Counted from the first letter of the stretch, positions 51,906 to 61,852 are shown. The stretch is DNA of 62,252 nt from Bacteroidales bacterium UBA3743 (GCA_002371265.1 DFGT01000015.1:7920-70171); one strand, 5' to 3'. Program-made: numbers and translations. Notes: generated by a model from the sequence alone, not told the origin.

Positions 51906-52115
51906 TTATTCCTTCTTTCTTTTTTGTAAGAAAGAAATTTCATCACTGGCATTGAATGCAATTGCATGAATAGTCAAACTTCTATCAGAATTAGAATTGT
52001 TGTCTAAAAAGGTAACATTTATCGTCTTGTTATCAACAAGATTGATAGTATACCAATTGCGGTTAAGCGTAGTCTCAGGCTCAACCCATAGAATTACAAA
52101 TAACGTCCAATCCAC
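51906..52115 (-). pseudogene. Remnant of a BACON-like domain gene
   Basis: A 69-codon frame opening at a GTG codon (52115-52113). The C-terminal part TINVTFLDNNSNSDRSLTIHAIAF then ISFLQKRKKE has the spacing of the last strands of BACON-type domains of Bacteroidales surface proteins. No signal peptide, no ATG, and an in-frame stop just upstream of NYRLIRRV. It lies 27 bases beyond the restriction gene, so it may be the 3' stump of a gene displaced when the RM genes arrived. A real 69-residue protein is less likely. Confidence 0.4.
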
Positions 52116-52142
52116 ACGACGAATTAGACGATAATTTTATTA

Positions 52143-54200
52143 TCATTTCAATGATTTCACGAAATCGTCAAAACTCAAATTCTCACATGCTCCATCTTTC
52201 ATTCGCCAAATAGTCCACATATTATCTTTTTTTATAGGTAAATAGTAATAGTGAGGCGTATTTTTTGAAACAGCTATATATAAATCTTTTAGTATCATGA
52301 CCTTTTTCTTGTATTCTTCATTGTCTATATTCAAACCACCTGATACATTTACGCTTTTAACTTCAAAAATATGTATTCTGTCATTATGGTCTTTCATAAC
52401 AAAATCTGGATATGAGAAATGTCTACCAGCATTGTAATACTCATACTTTATCTCAGAATTCTCCAAGAAATTTTTACCGACAAGCAAAATATCCTCATTA
52501 TTAATCGACACTGTCTTTATAAAACCTTTTTTCTGTAAATCCAACAACTTCTTCGCCCATTCTTTTTCTGAATCTGAATCGAAGCAAAATTCATCGTCGT
52601 CGACATCTCTTTTCCAAACCCAATCGTCAATATTGCGATTTTCCTTTGTTGGCGAATATGATGATTTATAAGGAAAAGACGCTTCGCAAACTTTGCCAGA
52701 CTCATCGGTCGTAACTTCCATGTATGTATCATAGTCGCAGCAAGTCTTGTTGATTTCCTTCTTTATCGCGTCTATATTGTTGGTAAACACAAAGAATTTG
52801 TCGTACGAGTCCACATAACTTTCATAATGTTCACGCACTTCGTTTGTCGTTTTCTGCAAACTGTGATAAAGGTTGAAAATGCTTGGTGGCGTAAGATTAT
52901 CAATCGGCATAAGATTTTTCATCTTATCTATATCTATAGTCTTAGCTGTTTCAAACGCCTTTAGACGTGTGGTCTGAATTTTCACCTCTTTCTGGATTTC
53001 ATTGTCGATTTCATTTCCGAATAGAATTGTTAATTGCGTCGACTCCTTACTTTGCTCTTTCACACCCCAAACATATGCTGTTGAAATCAAGTCTTGTGCT
53101 TCTTTATCTAGTTTTTCAAAATCTAACAGTCTTGGATTTCTCCTTACTCGACCTATGACCTGTTCGTCTAACTGTTTACTTTTGCTATCTCTGATTTGAT
53201 AAAGCATACAGGCACGACGAATATCCCAACCCTCAGTTATCACCATCTTGAAAATAATAATGTCAATCGTGCTTTGATCACGTTTGGCTATCTCTTTCCA
53301 TTTATTTAGAGGTTGTTTTTTAGCTCCAATGATATCGTTTGTGTCGCTACCTTTCGTTGTGCCTCCGTTTTTGTCTAAAATCAGCATCCACTTTAACGAC
53401 GAAAATCCTTCTTGATTAAACAGTGTCTTTATTTTTGCCACTTCCTCATCAGCTTTATCCTTATTGGATATTTGAATAATCATACAAGGATTTACGTTGA
53501 CGGATTTTTCCAAATATGCTTTTTTTATAGTCACAAACTTTTTCAACGCATCTTCCAAAGTTCCAGTGTCGTTGTATTCCACTTTTTTTATCAAGTGTGC
53601 AGCCACAGCATCTGATTCTTTTATCTCCACATCTGGATATTGCCCACGACTGAGTTTTGGAGTTGCAGAGAAATTGATGACTTTACTGAAAAATGTCTTT
53701 TGCAGTTCGTCGAGATTAGTTGTGGCGATGTGGCACTCATCTTTTATCACATAAATATCTTTTCCGGCACGACTTACTGCACCCAAACCTTTTATCTCAT
53801 TCAGGAATTTGAGCAGAGTGGCGTCATCTTTCAGTTTAGATTTATCCTTATACAAATCACGTGGCAACACATACACATTGTAGTCGGTAGGAATAAACAG
53901 ACTACCCTCTGTCGCATTGTCACTCGTGATGAGATATGGATTGAGATTGGAGAATTTGCCATCTTCTATATATTGCACAAATGCATCATAGTTTTGTTTC
54001 GCCAGTTCGGCTTTCGACAGAGACGACACAATGAAGACTACATCCGACTTCACGGACAAGATTCTGTCCATAAAGTCTGCCATCATGTGCGTTTTTCCAG
54101 AACCAGTGGGTGCTTTGAACGTGATTTCGTTTTTAGAATCAACCAACGTCACCAGTTCACTTACAGCATTGTTTTGCAGGTTCTTAACTTCATCTAACAT
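52143..54200 (-). CDS. Type III restriction enzyme, Res subunit
   Basis: 685 residues. SF2 helicase motifs: Walker A FKAPTGSGKTHMM (28-40), DECH at about 152-155 (VIKDECHIAT), INFSATP (motif III) and motif VI QVIGRVRRNPRLL (about 337). The C-terminal YPDFVMKDHNDRIHIFEVKS (about 590-610) is a PD-(D/E)XK nuclease motif with Asp, Glu and Lys in place. It is shorter than the classical 900-1000-residue EcoP-type Res. It cuts DNA after ATP-driven communication between unmodified sites, in complex with Mod. 3 bases separate it from the mod stop codon. Confidence 0.9.
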   Translation of the reverse strand: MLDEVKNLQNNAVSELVTLVDSKNEITFKAPTGSGKTHMMADFMDRILSVKSDVVFIVSSLSKAELAKQNYDAFVQYIEDGKFSNLNPYLITSDNATEGSLFIPTDYNVYVLPRDLYKDKSKLKDDATLLKFLNEIKGLGAVSRAGKDIYVIKDECHIATTNLDELQKTFFSKVINFSATPKLSRGQYPDVEIKESDAVAAHLIKKVEYNDTGTLEDALKKFVTIKKAYLEKSVNVNPCMIIQISNKDKADEEVAKIKTLFNQEGFSSLKWMLILDKNGGTTKGSDTNDIIGAKKQPLNKWKEIAKRDQSTIDIIIFKMVITEGWDIRRACMLYQIRDSKSKQLDEQVIGRVRRNPRLLDFEKLDKEAQDLISTAYVWGVKEQSKESTQLTILFGNEIDNEIQKEVKIQTTRLKAFETAKTIDIDKMKNLMPIDNLTPPSIFNLYHSLQKTTNEVREHYESYVDSYDKFFVFTNNIDAIKKEINKTCCDYDTYMEVTTDESGKVCEASFPYKSSYSPTKENRNIDDWVWKRDVDDDEFCFDSDSEKEWAKKLLDLQKKGFIKTVSINNEDILLVGKNFLENSEIKYEYYNAGRHFSYPDFVMKDHNDRIHIFEVKSVNVSGGLNIDNEEYKKKVMILKDLYIAVSKNTPHYYYLPIKKDNMWTIWRMKDGACENLSFDDFVKSLK

Positions 54201-54203
54201 GGT

Positions 54204-55796
54204 TTATTCCTCCATTTTTGTTGCATTCTCGAAATTCTGGCAAACCCACTCGATTTTATCGGTTAGTTTCTCAAACTTCGGCAATCCATAGCATGTTTCA
54301 TCTATCTTGTCAAAAGCTGTTTTGCCCGTTGTATGCTCCGTTTTCGATACCTTCCCGATTTCATATACATTCAGATTATCCATATATGGCTCGTTGTCTT
54401 TCAACCAAGGAAAATCTTTAGTGCCTTCATAGCATTCGCCACTCATAATACGTTTCAAACGTTTAGTGGTCACATCGTAGGCAATGCCATTGGGCGTTGT
54501 ATCTGTTCTTTCGTTTACTTGACAAAGTATGAATTTACGATTTCCGCCATCTTGACGGTTTAATTCCATGACTGCTTGACCTGTTGTGCCTGTTCCCGCA
54601 AAAAAATCTAAAACAGTGCAAGAGTCTGAACAAAATGATTTTACGAGATTGAAAATTAATTTTATAGGTTTTGCATAGTCAAAAATTTTATCGACAAATA
54701 TCAATTTCAATTCCTTTTCACTGTCTTGATTATCCCCCCAATCTAATAATAAATCAGTTATTGATTTCCTATTATTTTGTTCTTCTTCCGATACGTCTCT
54801 ACGAAGACCTTTGTTAATAGTTATAAACAACAAATTTTCGGAAATAAATTTATCGATTTTTTCTTGTGATACCGAAAATAGTGCTCGAACATCCACATCA
54901 TTTGTTGTTTTCCCGTTTTCATAAAAAACATCATCTAGATATTCGACAGACATTGTTTTTACTTTGTAAACACCTTTTTTGATAACACCAGATATTCCGC
55001 ATTTTACTTTTACACCGCTTTTAAAATGTCTTACCGATTCTTGGTTTGTGAGGTTTACAACTTTTTTTGTATCATCAGATAATGTTTCAATAGATAATTT
55101 CTTTAATTGGTTATAGGATTTGGCATAAACTAGGACATATTCCATTACTTTTGCAGTGTGTTTTGCCAAAAAAGAAGGTTGCTTTTTCCGTTTCCAATGC
55201 AAACTATCAATAAAATTCTCCTCTCCAAACACTTCGTCAAACAAACACTTCACGTATGCTTGATTCTTGTCATCAATCGAACAAAAAATCACACCATCTT
55301 CAGATAGCAAGCGTTTCGCCAAAAGCAAACGTGAATAAAGCATCGAAAGCAGATTGTCACGTGTAATGGAATTATCATAGTTTGTTTTAGCAAACTCTCC
55401 CATACTATCCTTGCCGTATGGTGGGTCAATGTAGATAACGTCAATTTTACCTTTGTACGTAATCAACAGATTCTGCAAGGCACCATAGTTGTCGCCTATT
55501 ATCAGTTCGTGAGTTTGGCGACTAGCATCGTTTACGAACGATAGTTTCTCATTCTTTACCTTGTATTTAATGTCGTTGGAAATTTTCTCCAATCGTTTGT
55601 CGAAGTGGAAACCCGTGCGTTTGTAGGTTGTACCGAGAGCGGCAATGTTTATCGCCTCAGTTTCCGTTTCAGCCTGATTGATTAATTTCTTGAGCAAATC
55701 GGCATTTGCCTGCTCTATAATTTTGTTCTGAACACGCCCATCAATGTTCGCAATAAGTTCCTTCTTGAACTCTTCAAGATTTTTATTTTCAGTCAT
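54204..55796 (-). CDS. Type III DNA methyltransferase, Mod subunit
   Basis: 530 residues. Beta-class N6-adenine methylase: the catalytic VIYIDPPYGKDSMGEF (about 122) comes before the AdoMet-binding VLDFFAGTGTTGQAVMELN (about 395). The DNA-recognition region lies between (about 200-370) and is richer in A/T and Lys than the flanks, as usual for exchangeable specificity domains. No simple-sequence repeat that would cause phase variation was seen. It methylates one strand of an asymmetric site and guides Res. First gene of the RM operon; a structured element lies 90-200 bases upstream. Confidence 0.92.
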   Translation of the reverse strand: MTENKNLEEFKKELIANIDGRVQNKIIEQANADLLKKLINQAETETEAINIAALGTTYKRTGFHFDKRLEKISNDIKYKVKNEKLSFVNDASRQTHELIIGDNYGALQNLLITYKGKIDVIYIDPPYGKDSMGEFAKTNYDNSITRDNLLSMLYSRLLLAKRLLSEDGVIFCSIDDKNQAYVKCLFDEVFGEENFIDSLHWKRKKQPSFLAKHTAKVMEYVLVYAKSYNQLKKLSIETLSDDTKKVVNLTNQESVRHFKSGVKVKCGISGVIKKGVYKVKTMSVEYLDDVFYENGKTTNDVDVRALFSVSQEKIDKFISENLLFITINKGLRRDVSEEEQNNRKSITDLLLDWGDNQDSEKELKLIFVDKIFDYAKPIKLIFNLVKSFCSDSCTVLDFFAGTGTTGQAVMELNRQDGGNRKFILCQVNERTDTTPNGIAYDVTTKRLKRIMSGECYEGTKDFPWLKDNEPYMDNLNVYEIGKVSKTEHTTGKTAFDKIDETCYGLPKFEKLTDKIEWVCQNFENATKMEE

Positions 55797-55885
55797 ACGT
55801 TACACTCTTTCAGCGAATGCAACTTAACGAGAGTACGGGTGGACAAATTCTATGGACAAAAATGAAGCGTGAACTTCACTTATGA

Positions 55886-56000
55886 GCCCAAGGAAATTTG
55901 CCGTAACCCGCACCACAATAAGTTCCGTCCACGCCCAAAGCGTAGACGTTCACTGAACTTATTCAATGTGATGCTTTTCGAATCGGCAAATTTTTAGGGC
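55886..56000 (-). other. Nested-stem structured element upstream of mod (candidate RNA)
   Basis: Four nested stems: GCCC (55886)/GGGC (55997); AAATTTGCCG (55894-55903)/CGGCAAATTT (55984-55993), 10 bp perfect; CAC-AATAAGTTC (55914-55925)/GAACTTATT-CAAT-GTG (55955-55970), 9 plus 3 bp; CGTC-C-ACGC (55926-55934)/GCGT-A-GACG (55940-55948) with loop CCAAA. An ATAGC/GCTAT hairpin follows at 56012-56025. It has no ORF. The orientation is unknown; as minus-strand RNA it would be the mod leader. No reverse transcriptase, integrase, IscB or transposase is near. Confidence 0.55.
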
Positions 56001-56025
56001 ATCTCGAATAAATAGCAAACGCTAT

Positions 56026-56298
56026 GATTTACAATATGTTAATTAAAAACAACTATCTGTTTTGTATAAATTTAAATGTTGAAAATGTGACTTATTAGTA
56101 AAGACGCAGCACGCCACGTCTCTAAATGTTGCAAATATAATGAAAAATTTATACAGACGCACCATTGGCACATTTCTAATTTGACAAACATATTATCAAA
56201 CAATCACTAAAAAAACAATGTTTTATTTATGGTGGGAACTGCGAAATGACTGTTCTACACTCTATTGTGCCATCTATAATTTACGTAGCATTTAAAAA
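56026..56298. other. AT-rich gap with a short palindrome
   Basis: No gene. AGACG (56102-56106) and CGTCT (56117-56121) form another member of the AGAGACG palindrome family. Confidence 0.45.
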
Positions 56299-56338
56299 TT
56301 CGGGCGGAGACTGCGATATAATGCAGCTTCCGCCCGAA
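56299..56338 (-). terminator. Terminator of the KAP NTPase gene
   Basis: TTCGGGCGGA / TCCGCCCGAA outer stem (10 bp) and CTGC/GCAG inner stem around GATATAAT. The strongest hairpin in the island. The T run is weak. Confidence 0.75.
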
Positions 56339-56377
56339 ATTGATTATATGTGATTGTCAACTATTCTGCAACTTCTA

Positions 56378-59300
56378 TTATTCTTCTTTCCCTAACTTAA
56401 TGGCATCACATATCCTTTCAAACTCTGCATTATCCTTGTACTTGGCAGTTCGTAAAGCGAAGAGTTTATTGACAAAGTCATTATTATCCTTAGATCTATT
56501 TATTATAGTTACGACATTGTCGGGATATTGTAGTATGAGAGCAACAATATCATCGTCATCAAGGAATTCTGAACGTAATATCTTGTTAAGCGACTCTTGT
56601 TTGTCTTGTAGGCGTCCGTATTCAAATAACCATTTACCAAAGTATTTAAGTTTAACCTTGTTAATATTGGCGTTGTTTATGAACACGTCACGTATTTCAC
56701 GGAAGATTGTCTTCAAATCATATTTTTGTTCTTTCAATATATCTATCGCATTTTCTACTATTGCGTAAAGAGGTTTTTCTGTCGAATCACCCATAGCATA
56801 ATTGCGTAAAGAATCTTTGAAAGCATCAATGAAAAATGGTAGTTGCTCAGGATGATAAATCTTCAACAATTTCAGATTGAAATCATCTTTTTGTAAACTA
56901 ATACTCCAAGCTGCTTGGTCTATTGACGCAAGATGTTTTTTTGCCAAAGATAAACAATAATTGGTGAGTTCATTGTCTATCTGTGTACAATTTTCAAAAA
57001 GAGATAATGGCATGTTTTTGACATCGTCCATATTCACTGTTTTTTGAGCAATTTGAATACAGTCATTCCATTTATTCAATAGAAGATTAGGCTCAATTTT
57101 TGTATTATCGCAAATAGCCTCAAAATTTAACAACAATTGCTTTATGTCCATTTGACAAGGTCCGTAAGAACTAACGGTCAGTTCTTTTGTCACTTGGGAT
57201 ACAAAAACTGAATTCTTAAAATTTCCTGCTTTTAACAAAAGATTTCCATAAGTCATGTAATACTGAATACACTCTGCAACTTTCTTTGAGAACGTTTCAT
57301 CAAAAGTTTTTGCATTATTATTGTAGTAGATTTGCAAATTGCCATCGTTATCATATCTAGCGATTAACATTGCAATAACATCAGAATACATCTCGTTTTC
57401 AACCGTCAAACTATTACAGAAATTCAGAATTTGCATATCAGTTATATAACCACTAATATCGAATGGTCGATTTTCTATCTCTTTTATTCTTTTTAATATT
57501 TTTGCTTCGACATATATGTTACCTACATTGTTTCTAAAAAATTCTTTTATTTTTTCCTTGTATTTTGGAAGATCAAGGTTGTACTTAACAAAACCATAAA
57601 AACTCTTGTTTACAAGGTTATCTAGATCAAGACCGACAAGATAGTCATCAAAAACATCTTCGTTTACAACTAATCCATATTTGGGATAGTCTTCTTCTTT
57701 TTCTAATACCAACTTAATGAAGATTTCTGGACTAACTTCCTTCTTTTGTTCAAGAAGGAAATCATCCTCCATGTCTTGTATGGTTTTACGAAGTGCATCG
57801 ACTCCATCAAGATAGTTTGTCAAATTCCAATCACTTTCAATATTACCAAGGTAAGCAGTAATAAGATGTCTATAATATTCCTTCTTATTACGGATATTTT
57901 TCATGAGTATGTTGTGATACCCATGATAGTATTTATCTTGGACGGCATTAGACTGATTACTCTTTCTGTACAAAGCTTCCCAAACATGACTTGATTCGAC
58001 AGAAGTATCATCTTCAAAATGCTTGTCAAGTGCTAATGTCGCATTTTCTATGTTTGTCACATTAGTAATTGAGTGATTCAAAATTTCCCAATACTTGGTT
58101 GTTTTTTTCAGCGTTTCTAGTAATTCTGTCTTTGCTTCATCTAATTCCAATGTCACCTTTCTTGTAAATATTACATCCATTGCATTTTTCTCAGGTAACT
58201 GATAATATAAAGAAGAAACACATGTCTTCATACGTTCATCTTCTTTATATAGAAAATCAAGACTACCCAAATAACTTGGAGATAAAATCTCTTTTAGAGG
58301 GTCCTCAACAATTTTTTTCCTTCCAAAAATGTAAAGTGCAATGTACTTATCTTCTATAGTCTCCTCACACAAGTTACGTATGGCAACAAATTGATTAATG
58401 AAAGCTATTATTTTACGAGGACTATGCTCTTTTGTAAGCATATCATAGATTTGTAGAACTTCGTTGTCCACTTTAGAATCTTCTCCAAAAGCATCCTTCC
58501 ATCTGTCACAGAAGTAATGCATCCAACCAGTAAGGATTGGAGGCGGCACAGAATAGACTACATAGAACGTTTTATTTATAAAATCATCGCCATATACAGC
58601 AATATCTTTTTTATCAGTTGATTGGTTTACAATGTTTTCAGATTGGAATGCATTTCGAATATGAGCTCGATCAAAAGGTACTATTACCCTTATATTTGAA
58701 TACTTTTCCTCAGAAAAGAATGAATGTAATGCTGCCCATAGCTCTTGAACTTTCTGCTTTGGAAGACGATCCATGTTGTCTATTACCACAACAAGCACTT
58801 TTTCGTTTTTGGATAGATCCTTATTTATTTTGAACATCCATTCTTTGAATTGTTTTGTAGAAGGCTCCCGCTCTGAAACCGTTTCAAATTTCTCTTCTTC
58901 CTTAATTTTATCTTTATACAGCAAGAAAAGTTCAGTAAAGAAGTTCTCAGCATTTATTGTCTGACCGTGCTTGCACATATTACGACGCTGTTTCCAAATC
59001 ACGAACCCAATAAAAACTGCATATACAGATACAGTAAAAGCTATTCGCCATCCAGTGCTGGTTATAGTGTCTGAAATTGCTGCAACAACAGGTGTTAGTG
59101 CAGTCATTAATGCTAAAACAATAAGTGCAAAATTTAAGCGTGGAATAGTCTTTGTTGATGTTCGTTTTTTCTTTGCAAGCAGATTATCTAATCGGTCTTT
59201 CCATTCATTGGATTCCAAAATGGGATTATCTCCAGATGTTATTTCTGAAGTCAATTCTTCCAAAATGGTTCTACGAGGCAAATCATTCTGATGTCCCCAT

Positions 59301-59542
59301 GCATCATAGGTAAAGAAATGATACTTGCCTAATTTGTCTGAAGAGATTGTATCTGTAAGTATATTTTTAACCATGCCTACAAGATTCGACTTACCCGAAC
59401 CCCACCCACCATCAATACCGATAATAGTGCAGTTGGGGTCATTCTGAATCTCATATGCAATTGCGTTTGCTAATTTTTTATGAGCTCCACCTTCGAATAA
59501 ATCGTCATTACATGGTGCTTTGCTTAATATTTTACCTTGCAT
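56378..59542 (-). CDS. KAP family P-loop NTPase
   Basis: 1054 residues. Walker A GIDGGWGSGKSNLV at about 44-57; two TM helices at about 135-158 and 166-184 lie inside the NTPase domain before Walker B VLVVVIDNMDRLP (about 248-260), the hallmark of KAP NTPases. FVVYSVPPPIL and HSPRKIIAFINQ follow. The C-terminal 600 residues are a long helical, charged region without recognised domains. KAP proteins act at the inner face of the membrane and several have been tied to phage defence. It sits between a type III RM system and an RloA/RloB-type pair, with single-gene boundaries, so it is probably another defence gene. Confidence 0.85.
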   Translation of the reverse strand: MQGKILSKAPCNDDLFEGGAHKKLANAIAYEIQNDPNCTIIGIDGGWGSGKSNLVGMVKNILTDTISSDKLGKYHFFTYDAWGHQNDLPRRTILEELTSEITSGDNPILESNEWKDRLDNLLAKKKRTSTKTIPRLNFALIVLALMTALTPVVAAISDTITSTGWRIAFTVSVYAVFIGFVIWKQRRNMCKHGQTINAENFFTELFLLYKDKIKEEEKFETVSEREPSTKQFKEWMFKINKDLSKNEKVLVVVIDNMDRLPKQKVQELWAALHSFFSEEKYSNIRVIVPFDRAHIRNAFQSENIVNQSTDKKDIAVYGDDFINKTFYVVYSVPPPILTGWMHYFCDRWKDAFGEDSKVDNEVLQIYDMLTKEHSPRKIIAFINQFVAIRNLCEETIEDKYIALYIFGRKKIVEDPLKEILSPSYLGSLDFLYKEDERMKTCVSSLYYQLPEKNAMDVIFTRKVTLELDEAKTELLETLKKTTKYWEILNHSITNVTNIENATLALDKHFEDDTSVESSHVWEALYRKSNQSNAVQDKYYHGYHNILMKNIRNKKEYYRHLITAYLGNIESDWNLTNYLDGVDALRKTIQDMEDDFLLEQKKEVSPEIFIKLVLEKEEDYPKYGLVVNEDVFDDYLVGLDLDNLVNKSFYGFVKYNLDLPKYKEKIKEFFRNNVGNIYVEAKILKRIKEIENRPFDISGYITDMQILNFCNSLTVENEMYSDVIAMLIARYDNDGNLQIYYNNNAKTFDETFSKKVAECIQYYMTYGNLLLKAGNFKNSVFVSQVTKELTVSSYGPCQMDIKQLLLNFEAICDNTKIEPNLLLNKWNDCIQIAQKTVNMDDVKNMPLSLFENCTQIDNELTNYCLSLAKKHLASIDQAAWSISLQKDDFNLKLLKIYHPEQLPFFIDAFKDSLRNYAMGDSTEKPLYAIVENAIDILKEQKYDLKTIFREIRDVFINNANINKVKLKYFGKWLFEYGRLQDKQESLNKILRSEFLDDDDIVALILQYPDNVVTIINRSKDNNDFVNKLFALRTAKYKDNAEFERICDAIKLGKEE

Positions 59543-59613
59543 ATATTTTTGCTATTTAGTGTTAAGTAAAACAAGAAAAATTTTATAAATTTGTTTTATC
59601 CAAGGGTAATTTT

Positions 59614-60228
59614 TTAATTATCTCCTTGTGTTTTTAGCTTCTCCATCAACCTTCCCAGCTCCGAGTAGGTATAATCTCTTCCGTCGTTATTTTTCTCATC
59701 CATCGACCGATTGGCATTGTCCACAGCCTTTTCAAGACTTCCGCCATTGCGTTCAAAATAGCTGTGAAGTCCTTTGGTCTTGATGAAAAATTCTATCGTT
59801 TTTCTATACTCTACATACTGATTCAAGTCTTTGAGCAATGGCTCTTGATCATCGTATGGACGTGAAGTATAGCGGAAATAATACAGGAAGAACAGTTCTG
59901 TGCAACGATGTGTTTCAAAGAACTCTACACTGCAATAGATGCCTTTCTTGGGTTTGTTGATAGGCTCCGCATATTTCGCCTTCATCTTTTGATATTGCGA
60001 ACGCTCTGGCTCTAAATCCTTCGTATCCATATCGATTATGCAAAAGATATGACTGTAACCCATTTCTATACCCTCCTCTATCTTCTTTTCCAATTCCTTC
60101 AGATTGGTATGCTTGGGATAGTCTGGCTTGATGGTTATATGCTTGAACACATCGCATAAAGACTTGAAATAGAAAAATTCCGTCGGCCCTTCACCCAAAA
60201 TCAATGCTGTCTGACGAAGTTTTCCCAT
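59614..60228 (-). CDS. RloB-like TOPRIM protein
   Basis: 204 residues. ALILGEGPTEFFYFKSL (8-24) has the TOPRIM Glu and HIFCIIDMDTKD (about 60-71) the DxD; a C-terminal helical part ends KLKTQGDN. This is the RloB/AbiLii-type nuclease layout. It starts 1 base after the ATPase stop, the usual order for ATPase/TOPRIM defence pairs (RloAB, AbiL, and the similar PARIS). Nuclease activity is inferred from the conserved acidic residues. Confidence 0.75.
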   Translation of the reverse strand: MGKLRQTALILGEGPTEFFYFKSLCDVFKHITIKPDYPKHTNLKELEKKIEEGIEMGYSHIFCIIDMDTKDLEPERSQYQKMKAKYAEPINKPKKGIYCSVEFFETHRCTELFFLYYFRYTSRPYDDQEPLLKDLNQYVEYRKTIEFFIKTKGLHSYFERNGGSLEKAVDNANRSMDEKNNDGRDYTYSELGRLMEKLKTQGDN

Positions 60229-60229
60229 A

Positions 60230-61510
60230 TCAATCCTCCAAATTTATAAAGATGCTACCTAGTTCTGGTTTCGCGCCCAATCTGCCTATGCGGTAAGAAT
60301 TATATAAAGACAGATTTTTGTGCAATCCGAATGAATCGCCTCTAGAATATTCTGATGACGCTGTCTCTCTGTTCTTCTCCACAAACCAAACAACGCCTCT
60401 GTTCTCATTAATCAAATCCTGGGAAAGCAGCGTCGTCTCCTGACTCGTGATAATCAGCTGCGACTTGTCGGAATTGAAAATGAAGACGTTGAGATAGTAG
60501 TACAACAGATCATTGTGAAGATCCTCACCAAGTTCATCCAGATAATATACGTGCGAGCCTGTTATCAAATCGTATAAAGCATCCAATATTTTAATATATT
60601 TTATGGTGCCTTTTGACTGCCACTTGAGCGGAATTTCAAAATCATTATCATCTGAATGATTGACAAATACCACAGACTCATTTACCGGCTTCAGAATAGA
60701 CTCCTTCATTCTTTCAGGCAAATCTCCATTCTGTATCATTTCCCTCACTTCGGTTGGAATGACACGGTCCACTATCGTCGGGCGAAATCCCAATATGTTC
60801 AAATCTGCTTTCTGAAGCATCGTGTTATAGAACTTGTATTTCTTCGGGTTGCTGTGAGCCTCCTTTAGAATTTCTACAACGCCTTTTTCATCATCACCAT
60901 CCACATCATGGTAATTCTCAATAATCCAGCTATGAAGCTCGTTGAATGGCAATATGTCTTCTTTCAATGCCGCTTTCCTGCAAACGGATAAAACACTATG
61001 ATTGTTCAGTGTATTTTCACGAATACTCTCTTGTGTCCTGATTTGAAGTTTCAGACTCGGTCCAAACTTGATGTCTGCCTGAACATTGCCGCCAACAAAC
61101 GTACGCTCATAAAACAATGATTTTGATTTGTTGGGATAATAATACAACTCCTCATTCAATATGTACTTATCATTGAATTTCACGTCATAGTCGTATCGAA
61201 TACCATTGGCATAGAAAGAGACGTGCATTTCCGTCGGCTCGTCCTTTATCAATACAAAAGGGATCCATCCATTGATTCCTTTCGTCGCATCGGATTTCGG
61301 AAGTATCAAAAGTCGGAACACCTCATTCAAGGCTATCAACATATTTGATTTTCCCGACGCATTAGAACCATATAGAATTCCCAACTTATACAAGAACACT
61401 CCTTCGACAACTTCAGAGATCAGTTCAGATGCAGGACCTTTTGCCAAAAAGTTCAATTCTTGCTTATCTCGTATAGAAAGATAGTTTTTCACCCAAAAAT
61501 CTCGTATCAT
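60230..61510 (-). CDS. RloA-like AAA-type (ABC/SMC class) ATPase
   Basis: 426 residues. The N-terminus MIRDFWVKNYLSIRDKQELNF and Walker A GILYGSNASGKSNMLIALNEV (43-63) are typical of RloA/AbiLi/AAA_15 ATPases; KWQSKGTIKYIKILDALYD is the ABC-like signature region and HVYYLDELGEDLHNDL the Walker B/D loop. QLIITSQETTLLSQ contains the H-loop region with Gln where His is usual. It works with the downstream TOPRIM protein as a phage-sensing pair. No promoter box is seen in the AT-rich upstream DNA. Confidence 0.82.
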   Translation of the reverse strand: MIRDFWVKNYLSIRDKQELNFLAKGPASELISEVVEGVFLYKLGILYGSNASGKSNMLIALNEVFRLLILPKSDATKGINGWIPFVLIKDEPTEMHVSFYANGIRYDYDVKFNDKYILNEELYYYPNKSKSLFYERTFVGGNVQADIKFGPSLKLQIRTQESIRENTLNNHSVLSVCRKAALKEDILPFNELHSWIIENYHDVDGDDEKGVVEILKEAHSNPKKYKFYNTMLQKADLNILGFRPTIVDRVIPTEVREMIQNGDLPERMKESILKPVNESVVFVNHSDDNDFEIPLKWQSKGTIKYIKILDALYDLITGSHVYYLDELGEDLHNDLLYYYLNVFIFNSDKSQLIITSQETTLLSQDLINENRGVVWFVEKNRETASSEYSRGDSFGLHKNLSLYNSYRIGRLGAKPELGSIFINLED

Positions 61511-61852
61511 AGAAGAATATATTTAATCAAAATTCGTAATAATGTTACGAAATTACGAAATATTTCATTCACATCACGACATAACACGGCTTTTTTTGTA
61601 ACAAATTACATATTTAGGCATATTTGCAAACCAATTTTCTCATGTTTCGTCAAAAGCAATCAGTTTAATAAAACTAATAGAATCACATCAAACTCCGCTC
61701 CATATAAAACTAAAAATTTACATATTGGATATAATCACCTATTTTTCAATTTATTATATCATAATTTCACACTTTTTTAACGGAATATTTAACTAAACTC
61801 TACATTTTTTCAACGGAATATCTCTCCCAACCCCACACTTTTGGGCTCTGTC
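61511..61852. other. AT-rich region, no gene seen
   Basis: Over 70 percent A+T. It contains the short direct repeat TTTTTTNAACGGAATAT at about 61773 and 61805, repeated again near 62066. I see no supported ORF. Confidence 0.55.

Noticed and set aside
54204..55796. Phase-variable mod gene
   Set aside because: No simple-sequence repeat tract or invertible segment was visible in or near the gene.
55820..56040. Integron attC site or retron msr/msd
   Set aside because: No matching R''/R' boxes at both ends, no integron integrase, and no reverse transcriptase in the neighbourhood.
61460..61780. 106-codon plus-strand frame at the island edge
   Set aside because: It overlaps the RloA-like N-terminus and continues into AT-rich DNA, with no signal, motif or start context.
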